A stretch of 64,000 nt of DNA, taken from NCBI RefSeq assembly GCF_036227225.1, contig NZ_CP109444.1:7731501-7795500 (forward strand). Direction: 5' to 3'. The translations under genes and the position numbers were made by a program. Source of the DNA: Streptomyces sp. NBC_01478 (GTDB lineage Bacteria; Actinomycetota; Actinomycetes; Streptomycetales; Streptomycetaceae). The notes beneath the pieces are model-generated. The model did no database searches, was not told where the DNA came from, and saw only the letters and a list, made by a program, of their open reading frames with translations. Shown here piece after piece: positions 57,850-64,000 of the stretch; within the stretch, counting starts at the first letter, position 1, and every line of letters starts with the position of its first letter.

Positions 57850-58878
57850 TCAGCCGAGGTGGGGGAGCACCTCGGCTCCGAGCCGCCGTACGTTCTCCTC
57901 GGTCGCCGCGAGGTCCCCGGACCCCTCGACGAGCAGCGCGAAGCGGGAGATGCCGGTCCGCTCGGAGGTCGCCGCGAGCCGGTCGGCGCACAGCCGCGGG
58001 GTGCCCACCGGGTGCAGTCCGCACAGCAGTTCGGTGTACGCGAGCGGGTCGCGCATCCGGCGCTCGCGGTCGTCCACGGTGACATGCGCGTCGAGCCCCT
58101 GCCTGAGCCAGCCCGGCATCGCCTTCACCAGCGCCTCCACGGCATCCGCACGCTTGTCCGCGATCTGGCAGACGCCGGCCGACACATGGGCCGCGCCCCG
58201 GATCTCCGCCGCCGGCCGCCCCGCCGCCCGCGCCGACTGCCGCCACAGGGAGACCATCTCGGCCTTCTCCTCGTCCCCGACATGCATGCCCAGCAGCATC
58301 GGCAGACCCCGCTCGGCCGCCAGCCGCACACTCGCGGGCGAGGTGCAGGCGACGACGACCTCGGGGCCCGGCGCGTCCGACAGCGCCTCCGACGGCCTTG
58401 GTACGACCGGGACTTCACGGAACGCGAAGCGGTCCCCGGTGCCCGCGACCGACGGCTCGCGCAGCCAGCGCATCAACAGATCGAGCGATTCCGGGAACCC
58501 TCGTTCGTATGCGGCGAGGCCCGCGCCGAAGACCTCCAGGTCGACCCACGGTCCGCCGCGGCCCACGCCCAGCGAGAAGCGCCCGCCGCTCGTCACATGC
58601 AGCAGCGCGGCCTGCTCGCCGAGGGCGACCGGGTGGACGGTGGGCAGCACGCTGATCGCGGTGCCGACGCGGATGCGCCGGGTGCGGCCCAGCAGTAACG
58701 CGGCCAGGGTGATCGCGGACGGGCAGGTGCCGTAGGGCACGAAGTGGTGCTCGGCCAGCCAGGCCGTGTCGAGACCGGCTTCCTCCGCGATCTCCACCGA
58801 GCGGACCGCGCGGTGCAGGGCCTCCCCCTGGCCCTGGCCCGGGAACTGGGCCGCCAACACAAAACTTCCGACGCGCAT
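57850..58878 (-). CDS. LLM-class flavin/F420-dependent oxidoreductase
   Basis: 342 residues; ATG 58878 with AGGAAG upstream. Luciferase-like (beta/alpha)8 barrel: EEAGLDTAWLAEHHFVPYG, RIRVGTAISVLPTVHPVAL, GRFSLGVGRGGPWVD. In actinobacteria most such proteins use coenzyme F420 or FMN for hydride transfer or monooxygenation. The substrate is unknown. Confidence 0.88.
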   Translation of the reverse strand: MRVGSFVLAAQFPGQGQGEALHRAVRSVEIAEEAGLDTAWLAEHHFVPYGTCPSAITLAALLLGRTRRIRVGTAISVLPTVHPVALGEQAALLHVTSGGRFSLGVGRGGPWVDLEVFGAGLAAYERGFPESLDLLMRWLREPSVAGTGDRFAFREVPVVPRPSEALSDAPGPEVVVACTSPASVRLAAERGLPMLLGMHVGDEEKAEMVSLWRQSARAAGRPAAEIRGAAHVSAGVCQIADKRADAVEALVKAMPGWLRQGLDAHVTVDDRERRMRDPLAYTELLCGLHPVGTPRLCADRLAATSERTGISRFALLVEGSGDLAATEENVRRLGAEVLPHLG

Positions 58879-59099
58879 GGTTCTTCCTGCTTCCTTGGCT
58901 CCGACACGGAGCTCCCCCACCGGGCATAACCGTCCGACACGTGCCTAGGACACGGCCTGGCGGAGAGATTTGCGGATTGTCTGCAGAATGCGCGGTCCCG
59001 AGGGGGACTTGTGTGGGTTGTCGCCCTTCGCGTACCCCTGTCCGCGCCACGTAGGCTGGACACAGCCCTTGCCTCCTGTATAGCCCCGTGAGGTGTTCT

Positions 59100-59432
59100 G
59101 TGTCCCCGCGTCGCAACCGACCCAAGGAGTCCGGTTCCTCCGGCCAGAGCGCCGACGACGACCGCTCCGGCCGCTACGGCGGCTGGCAGTCCACGGAGCA
59201 CTGGCAGGGCGAGGAGTGGAGCGTGCGCCATGTCGCCGGGGCGAGCGCGGAAGGCAAGACGTACCGCTGCCCCGGCTGTGACCAGCAGATCCCCTCCGGT
59301 GTCCCGCACGTCGTGGCCTGGCCGGAGCACTCCGGCGTGGACGAGCGCCGGCACTGGCACAAGGCCTGCTGGAACGCGAAGGACCGCCGCACCACACGGG
59401 TGCAGCGGTCCAGGAACGCGCCGAAGTTCTAG
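59100..59432 (+). CDS. Small zinc-ribbon-like protein of unknown function
   Basis: 110 residues from GTG 59100, preceded by a GTGAGGTG ribosome binding site. Basic N-terminus, then YRCPGCDQQIPSGVPHVV ... HWHKACW, a CxxC-H-xx-C arrangement likely to bind one zinc. TAGGCT at 59051-59056 is a -10 candidate. Often annotated vaguely as ATP/GTP-binding, but I see no P-loop. It converges on the ABC permease gene with 13 bp between stops. Confidence 0.75.
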   Translation: MSPRRNRPKESGSSGQSADDDRSGRYGGWQSTEHWQGEEWSVRHVAGASAEGKTYRCPGCDQQIPSGVPHVVAWPEHSGVDERRHWHKACWNAKDRRTTRVQRSRNAPKF

Positions 59433-59445
59433 TACGTGGTACTGG

Positions 59446-60318
59446 TCACACGTCCCGCTGCTCCAGCAGTGCGGCCGCGCCCGCGAACGCCAGGGCCGTC
59501 ACACCCAGGATGATCCACAGCGGATCCCAGCCCGAAGGGCCGGACTCGCTCAGGGAGTTGGAGTAGAAGACGCTCAACTGGTTCGGGATCGAGTACTCGA
59601 ACAGCGCCTGGCGCACGTCCTCCAGGGACTGCGAGAGCATGAACAGGGCGACGACCAGCGGCGCGAGCACGGCACCGATCATGACGGTGATCGCGCCCGC
59701 CGAGTGCCGGATGATCGAGCCGACGATCAGCGAGAGCAGCCCGAGCAGCGCGACGTAGAGGGAGACCCCGACGGTCCCCTTCAGCCATTCGCCGCCGGAC
59801 GGGTCCTTGGCGCCGTTGTCCTTCAGCAGTGAGACGTCCACGAAGGCGACGAACGTCGTGGCCACCAGCGTGACCACGAAGGCGACCGCGAAGAACACGA
59901 TCGACTTCGCCGCGAGGACGCGGACCCGGCTCGGGCACGCCGTCATCGTCGTGCGGATCATGCCGGTGCCGTACTCGGAGGACGTGGTCAGCACGCCGAG
60001 CGTGATGATGCACATGAGGCCGAGCAGCAGTCCGAAGAAGCCCAGGGAGAGCGAGGTCTCGCCGTTCATCTCGGACGAGGAGTTACTGACCACGACGGCG
60101 GCGAGCAGGCCGATGCCGAGCACCAGGACCACGAACACCCCGAGCGTCCAGATCGTCGAACGTACCGACTTGATCTTCGTCCACTCGGAGGCGAGCGCGT
60201 GCCCGAGATGCGTGCGCACCACCGGGATCGGCGAGGTGTACCCACCGTACGAAGGACCGTTCGCCGCTTGCCAGTTGGGCGCGGCTGCCGGCGGCATCGG
60301 GGTCTGAGGCGTACTCAT
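59446..60318 (-). CDS. ABC-2 type transporter permease (module A)
   Basis: 290 residues with six helices. The cytoplasmic Pro-rich N-terminus precedes ALASEWTKIKSVRSTIWTLG, the hallmark of this actinobacterial permease family. TTSSEYGTGMIRTTMTACPSR is the conserved loop. The start overlaps the stop of the ATPase gene (ATGA), so the two are translationally coupled. The exported substrate is unknown. Confidence 0.9.
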   Translation of the reverse strand: MSTPQTPMPPAAAPNWQAANGPSYGGYTSPIPVVRTHLGHALASEWTKIKSVRSTIWTLGVFVVLVLGIGLLAAVVVSNSSSEMNGETSLSLGFFGLLLGLMCIITLGVLTTSSEYGTGMIRTTMTACPSRVRVLAAKSIVFFAVAFVVTLVATTFVAFVDVSLLKDNGAKDPSGGEWLKGTVGVSLYVALLGLLSLIVGSIIRHSAGAITVMIGAVLAPLVVALFMLSQSLEDVRQALFEYSIPNQLSVFYSNSLSESGPSGWDPLWIILGVTALAFAGAAALLEQRDV

Positions 60319-61601
60319 CGGGCGTCCTCGGGCTTGGTCAGGTCGGGGGTGGGAGTGGGGGCGGGGGTGGGAGTTGGGGTGGAGGTGGCCGGGGGTGCGT
60401 CCGCAGTCGGTGCAGGGGCGGCCTGGGGCGGCTGTGCCGGTGTCTGCGGGGGCATGGGCGCCGGAGGCCCGTACGAGCCCGGTACGCCCCCGCCGGGGGC
60501 CGCAGGGGCGCCGTACGGATTCGGGGTGCCGTAAGGATTCGCCGGAGGCTGTCCCATCGCGAACGGCTGGCCGCCCTGCTGCGGTGCCGGGGGCGCGTAC
60601 CACCCCGGCTGGCCCTGGCCGGGCACCGGCATCGGGGGCTGTGCGCCCGGCGGCAGTTGCTGCATCAGGCCGGCCTTCTGGTCGATCGTCGAGCGGTAGT
60701 CGACGGCGCCCTGTGTCATCCGCATGTACGCCTCCTCCAGCGAGGCCTGATGCGGGGACAGCTCCCACAGTCGTACGTCCGTGTCGTGCGCGATGTCGCT
60801 GATGCGCGGGAGCGGCAGTCCCGTCACGCGCAGTCCGCCGTCCTGCTCGGGCAGCACGTGGCCGCCCGCCTCGGTCAGCGCGGAGGTCAGTTTCTCGCGC
60901 AACTGGGGCTCGGTGTCGGGGGTGCGCACGCGCGCGAAGTCGGCGGAGTTGGCCGAGATGAAGTCCCGCACGCTCATGTCGGAGAGGAGCTGCCCGCGTC
61001 CGATCACGATGAGGTGGTCGGCGGTCAGCGCCATCTCGCTCATCAGGTGCGAGGAGACGAAGACGGTACGGCCTTCCGCCGCGAGCGCCTTCATCAGGTT
61101 CCGCACCCAGAGGATGCCCTCGGGGTCGAGGCCGTTGACCGGCTCGTCGAAGAGCAGGACCTGGGGGTCGCCGAGGAGCGCGGCGGCGATGCCGAGTCTC
61201 TGTCCCATGCCGAGGGAGAAGCCCTTGGAGCGCTTTCTCGCCACGTCCTGGAGGCCTACGACCCCGAGGACCTCGTCCACGCGCCGGGCCGGGATGCCGG
61301 AGAGCTGGGCCAGGCTGAGCAGATGGCTGCGGGCGCTGCGGCCGCCGTGCACGGCCTTGGCGTCGAGCAGGGCGCCGACCTGGCGGGGGGCGTTGGGCAG
61401 CTTGCGGTAGGGGAAGCCGCCGATCGTCACCTGTCCTGACGTGGGGTTGTCCAGGCCGAGGATCATGCGCATCGTCGTCGACTTGCCCGAACCGTTGGGC
61501 CCGAGGAAGCCGGTGACGGCACCGGGCCGCACCTGGAAGGAAAGGTTGTACACGGCGGTCTTGTCGCCGTAGCGCTTGGTCAGGCCGACAGCCTCGATCA
61601 T
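60315..61601 (-). CDS. ABC transporter ATP-binding protein with long Pro-rich tail (module A)
   Basis: 428 residues. NBD in residues 1-~300: Walker A GPNGSGKSTTMRM, signature SLGMGQ (variant of LSGGQ), Walker B LLFDEPVNGLDPEG and SSHLMSEM with the switch His. The last ~110 residues are Pro/Gln/Gly/Ala-rich repeats, unusual for an ABC ATPase. ATG 61601 (MIEAVGLTKRYG) is preferred to the GTG three codons earlier. It pairs with the permease encoded next. Confidence 0.9.
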   Translation of the reverse strand: MIEAVGLTKRYGDKTAVYNLSFQVRPGAVTGFLGPNGSGKSTTMRMILGLDNPTSGQVTIGGFPYRKLPNAPRQVGALLDAKAVHGGRSARSHLLSLAQLSGIPARRVDEVLGVVGLQDVARKRSKGFSLGMGQRLGIAAALLGDPQVLLFDEPVNGLDPEGILWVRNLMKALAAEGRTVFVSSHLMSEMALTADHLIVIGRGQLLSDMSVRDFISANSADFARVRTPDTEPQLREKLTSALTEAGGHVLPEQDGGLRVTGLPLPRISDIAHDTDVRLWELSPHQASLEEAYMRMTQGAVDYRSTIDQKAGLMQQLPPGAQPPMPVPGQGQPGWYAPPAPQQGGQPFAMGQPPANPYGTPNPYGAPAAPGGGVPGSYGPPAPMPPQTPAQPPQAAPAPTADAPPATSTPTPTPAPTPTPDLTKPEDAR

Positions 61602-62326
61602 GCTCCGCACCCATCGAAAGGATCAGGACAGCAGGGCACACGCCCCCGTAAGGGTTAGGAGGATATCGGGGCGCTGACGGTTCCACCCAAGGGAAAGTAA
61701 AGCCGTGGGCATGACGGTGGGGCTGATTCTCATCCTCGGGTCCGGGCGGTACCCGGCGTTTTCGTCCCGGCAGCGGCCGGTGGGGGTGCCGGGGTCGTGG
61801 CGGTACGACGAGCCCGCCGCAGGTTGCGCCCCTCTGCCTGCTGCCACAGTCGAACGCGTGGGGACCAGCTACGCGGCGGGCTCGCCGTACCGCTACGACC
61901 CGCTCGCGTACGACGGCGGGTGCGGGCCCGTGCGGGGGTGCGTGGGGCGCAGGGTGCCGGGGAGCTTGGGTGCGGGTGGTGTGGTGCGAGGCGCCTCTAC
62001 GGCGGTGTCCCTAGGCGCCGTCTCCCGCGCGCTCGAACGACTCCGCGCGAGAGGACTCCCGCTGCGTCGCGGGCGTCGCCCCTGAAGCCGGTGTCCTCGC
62101 CGTCGTGCGGCCGAAGGCATCGGACCTCGCTCGCGTGCCCTGCCCGGCGCCGCCGATGTCCCCCGCGGTTCGTGCGGCCCCATCGCGTAGCCCCCGTTGC
62201 CCGCCGGCGCCGATGTCGGCGTCCCCGCCGTTGCGCGGCCGAAGGCATCGAGCCTCGCCTACGCACCGTTCGCCGGGCTCGCCCCGAAGCTGATGCCCCC
62301 CCGCGAACCGTTCGACCGGCGGAGCC
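61602..62326. other. 725-bp gene-free region between two ABC modules
   Basis: No ORF here has a convincing start and family resemblance. It contains a 28-bp imperfect inverted repeat (61793-61820 and 61873-61900, 26 of 28 matching, 52-base loop). Two direct copies of GCGGCCGAAGGCATCG lie 129 bp apart (62107 and 62236) inside a degenerate repeat. It must hold the promoter of the downstream ABC pair; the rest may be a decayed gene or element. Confidence 0.6.
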
Positions 62327-63097
62327 CTACGCGTCCCGGCGTTTCAACAGGACGTACGCGCCGATCAGTGCCGCCGCCACCCACAGGGCCATGATCCCGA
62401 AGCCGCCCCACGGTCCGTACGGTGCTGAGTCGTCGACCGGGGTGACCACCTGCATGATCTTGCTGCCGGCCTGGTCGGGGAGGTACTGGCCGATCTTCTT
62501 CGTCGCGGAGACGTTGCCGAGGATGTTGGAGATCAGGAAGAAGAACGGCATCAGGATGCCCAGCGACAGCATCGGTGAGCGCAGCATCGAGGCGATGCCC
62601 ATGGAGAACATCGCGATCAGGGTCATGTAGAGCCCGCCGCCGATCACCGCGCGCAGCACACCCGAGTCGCCGATCTCCGCCTTGTGGGAGCCGAGCATCG
62701 CCTGGCCGAGGAAGAACGTGACGAAGCTGGTCACCAGGCCGACGACGAGACAGAGCCCGGTGGCCACCGCGATCTTGCCGAACAGGAAGGTGCCGCGCTG
62801 CGGGACGGCCGCCAGCGAGGTGCGGATCATGCCGGTGCTGTACTCGTTCGACACGACGAGCACCCCGAACACGATCATCGCGAGCTGCCCGAGACTCATC
62901 CCGGCGAAGCTGATGAACGTCGGGTCGAAGGACAGCTTGTCCTCGGCGCTCATGTCGTCGAACTGACTCTTCGACAGCGCCGAGATCAGCATGCCGAGCC
63001 CGATCGTCACCACCAGGGCGAGCGAGAGCGTCCATATCGTCGACGCCACGGAACGGATCTTGGTCCACTCCGACCGGATGACCTGGGTCGCCGCCAT
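62327..63097 (-). CDS. ABC-2 type transporter permease (module B)
   Basis: 256 residues, six helices. VIRSEWTKIRSVASTIWTLS and SNEYSTGMIRTSLAAVPQRG match module A position by position, showing the two modules are paralogous. Starts one base after the ATPase stop, so they are co-translated. Confidence 0.9.
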   Translation of the reverse strand: MAATQVIRSEWTKIRSVASTIWTLSLALVVTIGLGMLISALSKSQFDDMSAEDKLSFDPTFISFAGMSLGQLAMIVFGVLVVSNEYSTGMIRTSLAAVPQRGTFLFGKIAVATGLCLVVGLVTSFVTFFLGQAMLGSHKAEIGDSGVLRAVIGGGLYMTLIAMFSMGIASMLRSPMLSLGILMPFFFLISNILGNVSATKKIGQYLPDQAGSKIMQVVTPVDDSAPYGPWGGFGIMALWVAAALIGAYVLLKRRDA

Positions 63098-63098
63098 G

Positions 63099-64000
63099 TC
63101 AGCCCTTCTTCCAGCCGTCGCCCCAGCCCTGCTGTTGCTCGGCAGGTGCCGCGGGAAGTGGCGCAGGTGTGTCGGAGTGCGCGTGGTACTCCACCGACTC
63201 CGCGGTCAACTGCATGAACGCCTCCTCCAGGGAGGCCTGTTGGGGACTCAGCTCGTGCAGCACGAGCTGGTGCGAGGCGGCGAGTTCACCGATCTGCTCG
63301 GACTTGCCCCCGTCGACTTCCAGGACCCCGCTGCCGGACTCGACCACCGTGATCCCGGCCTGGTGCAGCACGTCGAGCAGCCGCTCGCGCTGCGGGGTGC
63401 GAATACGGACGTACGACCGCGAGTTCTGCTGGATGAAGTCCGCCATGGACGTGTCCGCGAGGAGCCGGCCCTGGCCGATGACGACGAGGTGATCGGCCGT
63501 CAGCGCCATCTCGCTCATCAGGTGCGAGGAGACGAAGACCGTACGGCCTTGTGCGGCAAGGGACTTCATCAGGTTGCGGATCCAGTGGATGCCCTCGGGG
63601 TCGAGCCCGTTGACCGGCTCGTCGAACATGAGGATGCGTGGATCGCCCAGCAGCGCGCCCGCGATGCCGAGCCGCTGTCCCATGCCCAGCGAGAATCCCT
63701 TGGCCTTCTTCTTCGCCACCGCCGTCAGCCCGACGGTGTCCAGCACCTCGTGCACCCGGCTGTTCGGGATCCCGTTGCTCTGCGCCAGGCACAGCAGATG
63801 GTTGAAGGCGCTGCGCCCGCCGTGCATGGCCTTGGCGTCGAGGAGGGCGCCGATGTACGTCAGCGGGTCCTTGAGCTGGTCGTAGTGCTGGCCGTCGATG
63901 CGTACGTCACCGGCGGTCGGCCGGTCGAGCCCGAGCATCATGCGCATGGTCGTCGACTTGCCCGCGCCGTTCGGGCCGAGGAAGCCCGTGACGATGCCGG
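63099..64000 (-). CDS. ABC transporter ATP-binding protein (module B), 5' end outside window
   Basis: 300 residues visible. Walker A GPNGAGKSTTMRM, SLGMGQ signature, Walker B LMFDEPVNGLDPEG, switch-His region SSHLMSEM. Highly similar to the module A ATPase but with a short tail (EQQQGWGDGWKKG) instead of the long Pro-rich one. The N-terminal ~30 residues are beyond base 64000. Confidence 0.93.
   Translation of the reverse strand, partial: GIVTGFLGPNGAGKSTTMRMMLGLDRPTAGDVRIDGQHYDQLKDPLTYIGALLDAKAMHGGRSAFNHLLCLAQSNGIPNSRVHEVLDTVGLTAVAKKKAKGFSLGMGQRLGIAGALLGDPRILMFDEPVNGLDPEGIHWIRNLMKSLAAQGRTVFVSSHLMSEMALTADHLVVIGQGRLLADTSMADFIQQNSRSYVRIRTPQRERLLDVLHQAGITVVESGSGVLEVDGGKSEQIGELAASHQLVLHELSPQQASLEEAFMQLTAESVEYHAHSDTPAPLPAAPAEQQQGWGDGWKKG

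Noticed and set aside
59446..61686. Single 746-residue protein spanning both ABC genes of module A
   Set aside because: The permease frame merely stays open upstream of its ATG; the upstream part is an out-of-frame shadow of the ATPase gene.

Overview
The window is a stretch of Streptomyces chromosome, probably from the conserved core. The evidence is the very high GC with strong GC3 bias, GTG/TTG starts, the secreted chitin/glucan hydrolases, a complete atpIBEFHAGDC operon, an extended actinobacterial Rho, and a gene order (Ku ... lysA-hom-thrC-thrB-rho ... rpmE-prfA-prmC-sua5 ... atp ... chiC ... nucS) that, from memory, parallels the SCO53xx region of S. coelicolor. No database search was run, so family names rest on motifs read from the sequence.

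Layout. 1-6.7 kb: end of a NERD-like gene, a secreted vanadium-haloperoxidase/PAP2 protein, a divergent NHEJ pair (LigD polymerase domain and Ku), a ~105-bp degenerate tandem repeat array that starts inside the Ku stop-codon region, and a ketosynthase with an unrecognised N-terminal domain. 7-16.3 kb: secreted and envelope enzymes: an ExeM/NucH-type nuclease, a membrane acyltransferase, a GH18 protein behind a DasR-like site, an internally deleted rhamnosidase-like remnant, a GH16 glucanase and a His/Gly-tailed lamin-tail protein. The GH18, remnant and GH16 proteins share one cysteine-paired repeat module. 16.4-19.8 kb: a decayed actinomycete integrative element (AAA-ATPase pseudogene, xis, int, cargo ORF) abutting the 3' end of tRNA-Arg(CCG).

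20-31.7 kb: an orphan response regulator, an ArgS-like pseudo-synthetase (NrtL), lysA, hom-thrC-thrB (aspartate-family amino acids), rho, and a trypsin-like protease with FG-GAP repeats. 32-39.9 kb: an LCP wall-polymer ligase, rpmE, prfA, prmC, an 18-codon ORF, sua5/tsaC, a LMW-phosphatase-like protein whose catalytic Cys is Ser, an SHMT and a WecA/TagO-type transferase. 40-48 kb: the F1Fo ATP synthase operon, with hairpins separating atpD from atpC.

48-64 kb: a DUF2550 protein, chiC with two DasR-like boxes around its -35, an orphan antitoxin with a nonsense-mutated RelE-type toxin, a PduO-type cobalamin adenosyltransferase, a 3-hydroxybutyryl-CoA dehydrogenase, a STAS protein next to a large membrane-anchored P-loop protein with a degenerate Walker A, nucS, an SCO5389-family protein, an F420-type LLM oxidoreductase, and two tandem paralogous ABC-2 modules separated by a gene-free region with a 28-bp inverted repeat. 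Several genes appear leaderless (TANNNT five to eight bases before the start codon).

I see no obvious new defence or biosynthetic system. The best leads are the Ku-tail repeat array, the Cys-to-Ser phosphatase with a duplicated tail, the shared cysteine module with a deletion fossil, and the STAS/P-loop pair.
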